From Yamagishiella unicocca (taxonomy: Eukaryota; Chlorophyta; Chlorophyceae; Chlamydomonadales; Volvocaceae), in assembly GCA_003116995.1 (NCBI GenBank), contig BDSL01000132.1, positions 179,179-243,178 on the forward strand: a DNA stretch of 64,000 nucleotides, in the 5' to 3' direction. The first letter of the stretch is position 1, and every line of letters begins with the position of its first letter. The notes under the pieces were generated by a model. That model made no database searches and had not been told where the DNA came from. It worked only from the letters and a program-made list of their open reading frames with translations. The position numbers were made by a program, and so were the translations under genes. Positions 54,640-64,000 of the stretch are shown here, one piece after another.

Positions 54640-55085
54640 GCTAGGGTTTTAGGGTTAAGAGACTTGGCGGAACCCGGACCCGCCCGAGTCTTGAAAAGAC
54701 CGTTACCGTGTTGGTGAAGTAAACTACCGCCGGGCGTGGATAGCCATCAGCGTCCGCGGCAGGATGCCGAAGCCGCGCAGCGCCGCCGGGGGAGACCAGA
54801 AAACGCGACAGCACAAAAGAGCACCCGCATGTGTGCCCACAGACGAGAACGCAAGGGTACAGGAAGGTAGCCATCAGAAGTCCCTCCCGACCCAGCCGTT
54901 GGACCCATCTGACCAGAGCCCTGATCGGGGCAGTGATGGCGGGGTCGTTGCGGCAGTGATGGCGGGCAGGGGGGCAGCGGCGGGCGTCATCAGCGCCGGC
55001 GGGTGGAGAGCGAATGGGGGAGCAGGGGTCAAAGCATCATTGCATCCCAGGCGGCGCGGTGGAAAAGGAGGAGTCGGTGGATTGC
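54640..55085 (-). repeat. R1-related fragment, minus orientation
   Basis: Contains ACAGACGAGAACGCAAGG, GGCGGGCAGGGGGC and GGGGTCAAAGCA, matching the central R1 block. It begins with a telomere-like GGGTTTTAGGGTTA run at 54643-54658. Confidence 0.55.
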
Positions 55086-55244
55086 ATGCTTGATGCACGC
55101 ATCGGGGTGTACGACAGGGCGCCATACAGTATGTGTGAACTTGTAGGGACTGACGGGTGCGTGCTATGTGCACGTAAACATGCGAGGTTGGGCGACCGGG
55201 ATGCATCAGGGGGCGACAACAGCTGGGGTACAAAGTGGAGGGGT

Positions 55245-56240
55245 TTCGAGGAAGACCCGTGGATGCGAGAAAAAACCGTTTAGGACAGACGTTTTGAGAT
55301 GCATGCATGCTGGAGGACTGGGTTGAGGATACGAAAGACGGTGGTCGTAGGTCGACCTTCGGCGGCTAAGCTAAATCGGCTGCGGCGAGACGAAAGGAAG
55401 CGAGGACCCCGCGCGACACCGAGCGACAAGGAAGCGTTTCGTGGAACCGGACGCTAGCTGGAGAATTGGAGGAGGCGGCGAGCGACAGGAGAGCGGACAG
55501 CGCGGCACGGTCCCGACCCGCCCGAATGCCGACCATAAGGTTGCGGAAGACGTGAGGAAGTCGGAAGTTACCAGAGGAGGTCCGCCGGCGGCGTCCGCCG
55601 TGGTAGGAGGCCGAAGCCGCGCCGCGCCGCCATGGGGGACCGGAGAACGCGAAAGCCTAGACGCAGGTCCCCACGCCCGCAGACAAGAGTGCAATAATTA
55701 GCAAAAAAACGAACAAAACAAATGCCCAACCCGGCGGCGGAACTCACCTGGCCAGGGACCAGAGCGGGTGGTGATTGCGGTCGACGTGGAGCATGCGGGC
55801 AGGGGGCACCAGCGGGCGTCAGGAACAACATCCCGTGGAGCGGGCGGACAGGGGTCAAAGCAACGAAGAAGCCCCAGCGGTGCGGCGAAAGAGACAGAGG
55901 CAGGGAAGGGGAGGCCTGATATACGGGGAGACGGGTACGACGCGGTCCTGTACGGCGGAGGGAGGCGGTGAGGCAAGGTGGGGCGTGAAGATGCGGGGCA
56001 AGGGGGAAACCCAGCAGGCGAGCAGACAGGAGACGGGGGGGGCAGTGCGCGGTCAGGGCTGGACGGATCCCCACAGCACTGCCACAGCGAGCACAGCGTC
56101 GCCACATTGCGACGCCGGCGGGGAGGGAACACGGGGAAGAGGGATGGCCTATTTGGAAAGGGGAAGGGGGGCCTGTGGGAATGGCGGTTGGGCGGAGGGG
56201 CTGGGGGGGGAGAACGAGAGCGAGGCGGCGGGTACAGTTT
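55245..56240 (-). repeat. R1 copy, minus orientation
   Basis: Plus-strand blocks in order: GAAGACCCGTGGATGCGAGA, AAACCGTTTAGGAC, ATGCATGCATGCTGGAGGAC, GACCTTCGGCGGCTAAGCTA, CGGCGGCGGAACTCACCTGG and GTGGAGCATGCGGGCAGGGG. It is almost the exact reverse complement of the arrangement at 44480-45110. Confidence 0.8.
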
Positions 56241-57014
56241 GCTATGAGCATTTCGGTCGCGGCTGGTGGTGGGGCCGTGGAGGGGGAGAGGGGGCTGGCA
56301 CGGGATGAGGTGTGGGGGAAGGCTGGGGGGGCGCGGGGAGGCCGGCTGCGGTTTACAGGCGGGGTGTGCTGGGGCGGGCCGCGGCGGCGGGGGCGGGGCG
56401 CCAGGGCTGCTGCGGCGCCGGGGCGGGCGGCGACGGCGGCGGCGGCCGCGGGCCGCCGGGGCGGGCTTCTGGGCGCCGGGGCGGGTTGCTGCGGCTGCGG
56501 TGGCAGCTGGGCACGCACGGGGAACGGCCTTATCTTGAGAGGCTTCTTATCCACTTGAGCCTATCTTGACCCGGTCGTCTTGACCCCATGTTTTGTCGAT
56601 CTTACGCTAAAGCTGAAGAGCTACAACCAAGACCCTCGGACGCAAGACATTGGCAATGCACTTTGGTGAAGATGCAACCCAAGATGCAGCAGAGCTTAAG
56701 GTTAGCCCAATATTTGTCCCTTAGGAACCTTTACGCAAGAACCTGAACAAGTACCCAAAGCAGAAGAACCTTTACCAAGCACGCACCCAAGATGTTTCCT
56801 AAGATATTTCAACAATCTCAGCAGTGCAACCTGCACAATTGCTTATATGTAATATAGCATTAAACAGTGCATTATGTGAAGGGCACGACGTACACGACAA
56901 AGTGTCGTGTACGACATTGTTACTGCTGCGCCTGTGAGCTGAAAACTTCTTCTACGGTGAGCTGTTGTCGCCTTGAGCACTAACTGTACGCAATACACAT
57001 AAACATAATCGACA
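56240..57014. other. Compositional switch, no gene recognised
   Basis: A very GC-rich stretch (to about 56540) changes abruptly to AT-richer sequence (56560-56880) with repeated CCCAAGATG and GCAAGAACCT words. A perfect 11-bp hairpin lies at 56889-56913. I see no coding exon. Confidence 0.5.
56889..56913. repeat. Perfect 11-bp inverted repeat, 3-nt loop
   Basis: CGTACACGACA, loop AAG, then TGTCGTGTACG. It lies about 100 bp before the 2-kb minisatellite. Confidence 0.9.
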
Positions 57015-59010
57015 TTGCCAGGCCTGCACTGCACTGGTCCCACCCCGCACTGCGCTGGTCCCACGTGGGGTGCACCCCACACTGCACTGCAACAACCGAG
57101 CACTGCATTTGTCCCGCCCCGCACTGCACGGGTCCCACCCCACACTGCACTGCTGGTCCCGCCCCGCACTGCACTGCTGGTCCCGCACTGCACTGCACTG
57201 CTCCCGACCCGCACTGAAGTGCTCCCACCCCGCACTGCACTGCTGGTCCCGCCCCGCACTGCACTGCTCTGGTCCCACCCTGTACTTCACTGCTCCCGCT
57301 CCGCACTGCACTGGTCCCGCCCCGCACTGCACTGGTCCCGCCCCGCACTGCACTGGTCCCGCCCCGCACTGCACTGCTGGTCCCACCCTACACTGCACTG
57401 CTGGTATCACCCGTCACTGCACGGGTCCCACCCGTCACTGCACTGGTCCACCCTGTCACTGCACTGGTCCCACCCCGCACTGCACTGGTCCCGCCCCGCA
57501 CTGCACGGCTGGTCCCGCCCCGCACGGCTGGTCCCGCCCCGCCCCGCACTGCACTGGTCCCACCCCGCACTGCACTGCTGGTCCTTCTGCCCCTCACTGC
57601 ACGGCTGGTCTCACCCCGCACTGCACTGCACTGGTCCCGCCCCGCACTGCACTGCATTGGTCCCACCCTGCACTTCACTGCTCCCGCCCCGCACTGAAGT
57701 GCTCCCACCCCGGACTGCGCTGCTGGTCCCGCCCCGCACTGCATTGCTGTTCCCGCCCCGCACTGTACTGCTGGTCCCGCCCCGCACTGAACTGCTGGTC
57801 CCGCCCCGTATTGCACTGCTGGTCCCACCCTGCACTGCACTGGTCCCACCCCGCACTGCACTGCTGGTCCCACGCCGCACTGCACTGCTGGTGCCGCCCC
57901 GCACTGTACTGCTGGTGCCGCCCCGCACTGAACTGCTGGTCCCGCTTTGGACTGCACTGCTGGTCCCGCACTGCACTGCACTGGTCCCACCCTGCACTGC
58001 ACCGCTCTTGCCCCGCACTGAAGTGCTCCCACCCCGCACTGCACTGGTCCCGCCCCGCACTGCACTGCTGGTCCCACCCCGCCCCGCACTGCACGGTCCC
58101 GCCCCGCACTGCACTGTTGGTCCCGTCCCGCACTGCACTGCATTGGTCCCGCCCCGCACTGCACTGCGCTGGTCCCACCCTGCACTGCACTGGTCCCACC
58201 CCGCACTGCACTGCTTGTCCCGCCCCGCACTGAACTGTTGGTCCCGCCCCGCACTGCACTGCGCTTGTCCCACCCTGCACTGCACTGCTCCCACCCCGCA
58301 CTGCACTGCTGGTGCCGGCCCGCACTGTACTGCTGGTGCCGCCCCGCACTGAACGGCTGGTCCCGCCCTGGACTGCACTGCTGGTCCCGCACTGCACTGC
58401 ACTGGTCCCACCCTGCACTGCACCGCTCCTGCCCCGCACTGAAGTGCTCCCACCCCGGACTGCAGTGCTGGTCCCGCCCCGCACTGAACTGCTGGTCCCG
58501 CCCCGCACTGCACTACTGGTCCCACCCCGCACTGCACGGGTCCCGCCCCGCACTGCACTGCTGGTCCCGCACCGCACTGCACTGCACTGCACTGCTGGTC
58601 CCACCCTACACTGCACTGCTGTTCTGGGACTGCACGGGTCCCACCCGTCACTGCACGGGTCCCACCCGTCACTGCACGGGTCCCACCCGTCACTACACGG
58701 GTCCCACCCGTCACTGCACGGGTCCCACCCGTCACTGCACGGGTCCCACCCGGCACTTCACTGCTCCCGCCCCGCACTGAAGTGCTCCCACCCCGGACTG
58801 CACTGCACTGGTCCCGCCCCGCACTGCACAGCTGGTCCCGCCCCGCACTGCACTGCTGGTCCACCCCCCGCACTGCATTGGTCCCACCCCACGCTGCATG
58901 GCTGGTCCCGCGCCGCACTGGACTGGTCCCAACCCACACTGCGCTGGTCCCACCCCGTACTGCGCTGGTCCCACCTTGCACTGCATGGCTGGTCCCGCCC
59001 CGCTCTGCAT
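57015..59010 (+). repeat. 2-kb minisatellite (CCCGCACTGCACTGGTC-type)
   Basis: About one hundred variants of an 18-21-bp unit built from CCCCGCACTGCACTG(CTG)GTCC. Variants such as CACGGGTCCCACCCGTCACT form local higher-order blocks (for example 58630-58745). Long open frames of 445 and 546 codons on the two strands result from the stop-poor unit. Confidence 0.97.
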
Positions 59011-59091
59011 GCCCATCGAGGTTCCGTGCGTGCTGCGTCTTGAGGTTCAGTGCTGCTGTTGGTGCTCTGCCGACAGCAGAGGGGGGTGTAC

Positions 59092-59207
59092 TGCCCCACA
59101 CCAGCGAGCGGCTAACCGATGGCCCGATGACAGTGGCGCAAGGGGACATGGCAGAGCTGCAGCGAATCGCGCTGCAGCTGATACAAGACCACCGCGTTGC
59201 CCTGTGA
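59092..59207 (+). CDS. Possible terminal exon, unknown gene
   Basis: A frame ending in GDMAELQRIALQLIQDHRVAL and a TGA has a normal amphipathic-helix composition right after the minisatellite. It faintly resembles the C-terminal helix of FMN/quinone reductases, so it could be the displaced last exon of the gene at 49226-54032. The link is weak: about 5 kb and the minisatellite lie between. Confidence 0.2.
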
Positions 59208-59556
59208 GCCGCAGTCCTGAGGAGAGCTCCTGGGACGATACCCGAGCTCACCTTAACGAAGATTCAGATCCGAAGCCACCAGCGCCGAAGCTGGTCCCCT
59301 ACATGCCGAGGGCGCTCATTACCGGGTTGAGCAGCTGTCTGAACAATATGGCCGACGGCAGGCCATTTGAGGTGCGTTATGATGATGGAAGTGTTGAGCG
59401 AGTGGATATGCGGGGACTGCGAAGTTGCCTGCGCGAGGAGGCGGAGGTGAAGGGGCTGGAAGCCAAGCGGTGCGGCGGCCGGCGCTGCGCTCTGCACTTG
59501 CGGTCGTTGCTTCGGAGCTGCCCGACGCGTGGGCGCTTGGGCCAGGGCCAGGGCCG

Positions 59557-59989
59557 GCCACTGGTGCAGGGCCACTAGCCCCTCAGCCACCGGCTGCTGT
59601 CATCGTTAACTCGTTGTCTTTCTTGACGTGACAGTCAGCTCGACTGAGACTGAGGACATGCAGCCTTAGGTCCCGCCCGGTGGGTCTAGGGGGCATTACG
59701 TCCCGGCCGTGGGATGGGTAGTGGAGTGGACCCTGTGGGTGCCGCTGCACCTAATCCCTTGGATGTCTTTTCCGGAAGAGTATGTTCCGTTTGATCCATA
59801 CGTTGAGGCTCGGCGTGTTCGCCCGCGTGCTCTTCCTCGTGCTGCAGTCCCGGTCGATCCCTTGGTCGATCCCTTGCCCCAGCCCGTGGCTGTGGCGCAA
59901 CAGCAGCAGGCGGCAGTGCCCCCAATTCCGCCCGCGGCTGAAGTTCAGCAGCCGGTGGCTGAGGGGCTAGTGGCTCCTGCACCAGTGGC
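59557..59989. repeat. 43/44-bp inverted repeat within the gag region
   Basis: 59557-59599 is the reverse complement of 59946-59989 with a one-base length difference; the core is GTGGCTGAGGGGCTAGTGG. The left arm reads the gag Pro/Ala-rich sequence on the wrong strand, which suggests an inverted duplication. Confidence 0.85.
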
Positions 59990-60368
59990 AGCAGCTGTCC
60001 CGCCCACGGCGGTGGCACCTCGGCCGGCGGTGCCGCGTGCCGTTCTGCCTGTGGCGGCTGATGCCCGTGTTCCACAGCCGCGGCCCGGTGTGGTGTTGCC
60101 CGCGGCCGTGCCGCGGCCTCAGGCGGCCGCTGTTCAACCTGCGGTTGTTCGGCAGCAGCAGCCACCGCCCCAGGTCATTGTTCAACCACCAGTGGTCCCA
60201 CCTCCGGTCGTCCCTCAGCCCATGGCAATGGACCCGATGGACGTGAACGTCGCTGCACCAGTGGTGCCGCAGGTGGGAGGCTTTCGGGTTAGTTTCCCGT
60301 CGCCTAAGCTGAACGTCATAACCTGCAAGCCAGCAGAAGCAGAGCACGTTAAGAGCGTTCATGACTGA
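59709..60368 (+). pseudogene. gag N-terminal, Pro/Val/Gln-rich
   Basis: A 219-codon frame rich in proline, valine, alanine and glutamine ends with FRVSFPSPKLNVITCKPAEA and a premature TGA at 60366. Past the TGA the coding continues in another frame (TDVRAYFSLAGWVNPPND), so a frameshift has occurred close to this point. This is followed directly by the nested insertion. Confidence 0.6.
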
Positions 60369-60417
60369 TGTCCGCGCTTATTTCAGCCTAGCGGGCTGGG
60401 TGAACCCCCCGAACGAC

Positions 60418-61285
60418 AACCACCACCACCACCACCACCACCGCCATAACCCCCACCACTATCACCACATTCACGCCACGCGCACCCACACCCCACCGCC
60501 GCCACCCCCACTGCTGCCCCACCTGGCTGCACTCCACTTTCGCCTGCCCGCCTGCTGTCTGCCTGTCCGCATTGCCCCGGCGAGCCTCAATGCATTGGCT
60601 CGTTTGGGCGGTGGCGCTGTGGGGAGCTCCTCGGAGCCCGCACGCCACACGCACCCCACTCCATCCCCTTGCCGTATAATCCCACGCCCATCCATGCCGT
60701 AACCACTGTGCCGTAACCGCTGTGTCCCACATTATATCCTCCTCTCCATTCCTTGGCATCCTAACATAGTGTAGAAAATAGTCGTTGCGCATCTCACCCC
60801 ATCCCTCCTGCTCCGCCTGCCCGTCGCATGCTTTCGTCTTCGCCGCCCGGTCCTGACACTCGCCGCCTTTCCTCGCTCGCTCTTTCTTGCCATCCTTCAG
60901 GTCAGTCTACAATTTCGTTTTTGCACGTAACCGGGCGGGTTCCTTTGTGCCGGGCACTCTGTTCTTTCGTTCGCATTCACGGGCTGTTGATAGTTTTCCG
61001 GGCTGCGCTCCACTTCCGCCCTCGCCTCCTCGTCCGTTGCATCCACTTCGTCTTACAGCTATCCTACGCTTTTACGACCAGCCCCTCTTTCTTTACGACC
61101 AGCGCCTCTTTCAGCCGCCTTTTCCATTTATCGCCTAGTCGCCTTTTTAGCGCCATACTTGGCTACAGTCAACGTTGCCTACACCTCAGCCGCACCTCCG
61201 CTCCCACTCTTCGGCACGCCCCTGGACCATCACCTTCACCGCCCTCGGTTTGTCGGCCGTGGATTCGCGGATTTTTCTTATCAAA
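60418..61285 (-). mobile_element. 868-bp nested insertion with 12-bp TSD
   Basis: The sequence CCCCCGAACGAC occurs at 60406-60417 and again at 61286-61297. Removing the segment between them joins gag sequence in frame across NPPND/LAQKL. The left end of the insert is a (CAC)n tract, which on the minus strand would be a (GTG)n 3' tail, so a retroposed element in minus orientation is likely. The body has no recognised coding capacity and includes C/T-rich sequence with a GTAACCGGGCGGGTTCC word. Confidence 0.7.
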
Positions 61286-61543
61286 CCCCCGAACGACCTA
61301 GCGCAAAAGCTTTACCTTAGCAGTGCCCTTGAAGGAGAAGCCAGGACGTGGCACGTCACTTGGACTCGGTCAGTGCCGAATTACACCGTAGAGCAGGTGC
61401 TTGAAGCACTGCAGGTTCGCTTTGCGCCGGAGATTCATTCACGTGCATACCAGGCTCGTAACATGTTGGCCAGTGGTCAGCTGAAGCAAGGCACGACTGA
61501 AGCCGTAGCCGCATTTGCCAGTCATTACGAAGTCCTAGTGTAG
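61286..61543 (+). pseudogene. gag core (Retrotrans_gag type)
   Basis: The peptide has the hallmarks of the Ty3/gypsy capsid-like domain: LYLSSALEGEARTWHVTW, then VEQVLEALQVRFAPE and ASGQLKQG. A TAG at 61541 falls where the frame would otherwise continue into DLPDMPASNRIFHF, consistent with a single-base nonsense change. Confidence 0.7.
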
Positions 61544-61605
61544 GATCTCCCGGATATGCCGGCGAGCAACCGCATTTTCCACTTTCCACTGGAGCACGCG
61601 CTTCC

Positions 61606-62160
61606 ATGACGCGTGGAGCGTCTAAAACACATGTTGCCGCTGCCGTGGGTGAACCCCTGCAGAACGTCACGGCTTTTGGGCCGCCCCCACACAACGCCGG
61701 TGGCGACAGGGGCCATGGATGTGGCCACGGTCGAGGGCGTGTCAACGGAGGTGGCCGGGGCATGAACCAAGGCCGGGGTCCTGGCAATGGTGGTGGACGT
61801 GGTCCCCAGTATCAGCAGCCCTACCAGCAGCAACACGGGGTCCGTGGTGGTGGTGGTGGCCGTGGAGGCCCTGCCGTGCGTGGTGGTGGGCGTGGTGCTG
61901 TGCAAGTGCCGGATGATGAGGGGTGGCAGCCAGTAGGCAGGTGTCGGGCTGCCGCGCAAGCAGGGCTGGACGGGCCCGTGGCCCGCAGCAAGTGGCAGCA
62001 CCCTGACGGAAGTTTGTTGCCCGCCGACCAGGTGTTGTTCGCCCGCGCTCGTCAAGCGTGTTTCCTTTGCCTGTCGCAAAGGGATGGTTACGATAACTGC
62101 CCTCTCTGGTGCGGGAGGCAGTGGCGGTGCCTAGGAACTCCCTCCTGTTGCCGCTATTGA
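61606..62160 (+). pseudogene. gag C-terminal, Gly/Arg-rich with altered zinc knuckle
   Basis: A basic Gly/Arg-rich stretch (for example GGRGMNQGRGPGNGGGRG), typical of nucleic-acid binding, precedes CFLCLSQRDGYDNC. The spacing is CX2CX4DX4C, that is a CCHC knuckle with Asp in place of His. The frame then runs into divergent sequence and stops at 62158. Confidence 0.6.
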
Positions 62161-62196
62161 TCATGCACCAGCCAACAGGGTCTGTTATATCACGCG

Positions 62197-62480
62197 GTGT
62201 CCGTGGGAAAATGGGTGGCTGAGCTGGCCGACTTGGAACGGCGTATGAACCAAGTGTTCACCCTGGATGCCTTGGCTGCTGATTGTGGCACGGCAGCAGT
62301 CTGTAACATTTGCAGTTGCTCAGGAAATCCCTTCTCTCAAACTGACATAGGTGGTCACACCGTTTGGTTAGCTCGGTCAGCTACCAACCTTAGCTCCGTA
62401 CCTCCGACACTATGAGACGTGCAAGCTGATGCATCCCAACACCGCAGCATGTGTGTTAGCGTCAAGCAGTGCTGATGCCT
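62197..62480 (+). pseudogene. Pol-like N-terminal remnant
   Basis: Frames starting WVAELADLERRMNQVFTLDA continue through GGHTVWLARS and, after a frame change, HYETCKLMHPNTAACVLA. The order TLDA, HTVWL, HYETCK resembles a conserved module in chlorophyte gypsy polyproteins, but I cannot name the domain with certainty. Confidence 0.35.
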
Positions 62481-62552
62481 CTCTTTTCGCTAGGATGCAT
62501 CCCTTAAACGCCAGCTGATGCCCGGTATTCCCTAAGACATGATTGTCTGGTA

Positions 62553-64000
62553 TGATGCCCCTGGCCCTGGCCCGCTGCGCCCCTGGCCCTGGCCCGCTGC
62601 GCCCCTGGCCCTGGCCCGCTGCGCCCCCTGGCCCTTGCCCGCTGCACCCCTGGCCCTGGCCCTCTGCGCCCCTGGCCCGCTGCACCCCTGGCCCTGAACC
62701 GCTGTGGCCCCTGGCCCTGGCCCGCTGCACCCCTGCCCCTGGCCCACTGCACCCCTGGCCCTGGCCCGCTGCACCCCTGGCCCTGGCCCGCTGCGCCCCT
62801 TGGCCCTGGCCCGCTGCACCCCCTGGCCCTGGCCTACTGCGCCCCTGGCCCTGGCCCACTGCGCCCCTGGCCCTGGCCTGCTATGCCCCTGGCCCTGGCC
62901 TGCTATGCCCCTGGCCCTGGCCCGCTGTGCCCCTGGCCCTGGCCTGCTGCGCCCCTGGCCCTGGCCCGCTGTGCCCCTGGCCCTGGCCCGCTGCACCCCT
63001 GGCCCTGGCCCGCTGTGCCCCTGGCCCTGGCCCGCTGTGCCCCTGGCCCTGGCCCACTGCACCCCTGGCCCGCTGTGCCCCCTGGCCCTGGCCCGCTGCG
63101 CCCCTGGCCCTGGCCTGCTATGCCCCCTGGCCCTGGCCCGCTGCGCCCCTCTGGCCCCTGGCCCCGCGCCCCGCGCCCCTCTGCCCCTGGCCCCGTGCCC
63201 CTCTGGCCCCTGGCCCCGCGCCCCTCTGGCCCCTGGCCCCGCGCCCCTCTGGCCCCTGGCCTCGCGCCCTCTGGCCCCTGGCCCCGTGCCCCGCGCCCCT
63301 CTGGCCCCTGGCCCCGCGCCCCTCTGGCCCCTGGCCCCGCGCCCCTCTGGCCCCTGGCCCCGCGCCCCTCTGGCCCCTGGCCCCACGCCCCTCTGGCCCC
63401 TGGCCCCTGGCCCCGCGCCCCTCTGGCCCCTGGCCCCGCGCCCCTCTGGCCCCTGGCCCCGCGCCCCTCTGGCCCCTGGCCCCGCGCCCCTCTTCCCCCT
63501 GGCCCCGCGCCCCTCTGGCCCCTGGCCCCGCGCCCCTCTGGCCCCGTGCCCCGCGCCCAACGCCCCTCTGGCCCCTGGCCCCGCGCCCCTCTGCCCTCCC
63601 CCCCCCCCCCCCCCCCCCCCCCCCGCCCCCCTCTGGCCCCTGGCCCCGCGCCCCTCTGGCCCCTGCCCCCCCCCCCCTGCCCCCCCCCCCCTCCCCGCCC
63701 CCTCTGGCCCCTGGCCCCGCGCCCCTCTGGCCCCTGGCCCCGCGCCCCTCTGGCCCCTGGCCCCGCGCCCCTCTGGCCCCTGGCCCCGCGCCCCTCTGGC
63801 CCCTGGCCCCGCGCCCCTCTGGCCCCTGGCCCCCGCCCCTCTGGCCCCTCTGGCCCCTGGCCCCGCGCCCCTCTGGCCCTGGCCCCGCGCCCCTCTGGCC
63901 CTGCGCCCCCTGGCCCCTGGCCCCGCGCCCCTCTGGCCCCTGGCCCCGCGCCCCTCTGGCCCCTGGCCCCGCGCCCCTCTGGCCCCTGGCCCCGCGCCCC
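62553..64000 (+). repeat. Minisatellite of CCCTGGCC(C) units, runs off window
   Basis: The first block (to about 63140) has ~22-bp units of GCCCCTGGCCCTGGCCCGCT; the second has ~23-bp units of CCCCTCTGGCCCCTGGCCCC plus GCG. Between 63598 and 63700 long C homopolymers interrupt it. It continues past the window end. It is cytosine-rich on the plus strand and guanine-rich on the minus strand. Confidence 0.97.

Larger units (their letters stand above)
59230..62540 (+). mobile_element. Degenerate Ty3/gypsy-like LTR retrotransposon
   Basis: Pieces of a gag gene in the right order are visible on the plus strand: a 5' segment with PFEVRYDDGSVERVDM, a Pro/Val/Gln-rich N-terminal region, a Retrotrans_gag-type core, a Gly/Arg-rich basic region and a damaged zinc knuckle, followed by a short pol-like segment. 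No protease, reverse transcriptase, integrase or LTR pair was found, because the element is cut off by the minisatellite at 62553. Stops, frameshifts, an internal inversion and a nested insertion show that it is dead. Confidence 0.6.

Noticed and set aside
57015..59251. Long open frames (445 codons plus, 546 codons minus) across the minisatellite
   Set aside because: They follow from a stop-poor tandem unit; both strands and several frames are open at once, and no protein family or start context supports coding.
62532..63560. 342-codon minus-strand Gly/Ala/Arg frame
   Set aside because: Pure minisatellite translation.

Overview
The window looks like nuclear DNA of a green alga of the Chlamydomonas/Volvox type (Chlamydomonadales). 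It is GC-rich, its genes are packed with small GT-AG introns, and it carries octamer TTTTAGGG-type interstitial telomere-like tracts, chlorophyte-style LINE remnants, an intron-containing tRNA-Asp and very abundant minisatellites. Nothing suggests a bacterial or organellar origin. The species is inferred only to order level.

Layout. 1-5 kb: mostly unrecognised sequence with two possible minus-strand coding exons. 5.2-13.4 kb: a retroelement cluster with three decayed LINE fragments, two copies of a tRNA-headed SINE-like element (tRNA-Glu and tRNA-Asp) and low-complexity repeats. 13.4-15.8 kb: a minus-strand ankyrin-like gene and a divergent, intronless plus-strand Fic-domain protein. 18.3-46.6 kb: one very large minus-strand gene that I could assemble exon by exon. 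It has 28 exons, the reading frame closes across all junctions, and it predicts 983 aa orthologous to plant DEX1, an FG-GAP/integrin-alpha-like single-pass membrane protein. Its introns are filled with minisatellites, copies of one dispersed repeat family (called R1 here) and a nearly perfect 1.95-kb tandem duplication. Its 7.6-kb intron 11 hosts a complete gene on the opposite strand: a four-exon protein-kinase-like gene whose catalytic residues are replaced (probable pseudokinase).

49.2-54.0 kb: a plus-strand gene of the NAD(P)H-dependent FMN/quinone reductase family that appears broken by frameshifts and swollen by antisense R1 copies. 51-56.3 kb: several minus-oriented R1 copies. 57.0-59.0 kb: a 2-kb minisatellite. 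59.2-62.5 kb: a degenerate Ty3/gypsy-like element (gag with a damaged zinc knuckle) split by a nested insertion with a 12-bp target-site duplication. 62.55-64.0 kb: a second long minisatellite running off the window.

The intact genes (Fic, DEX1-like, kinase-like, ankyrin-like) show no obvious shared pathway. The window's character comes from how mobile and tandem repeats have invaded introns while DEX1 splice sites and frame stayed intact.
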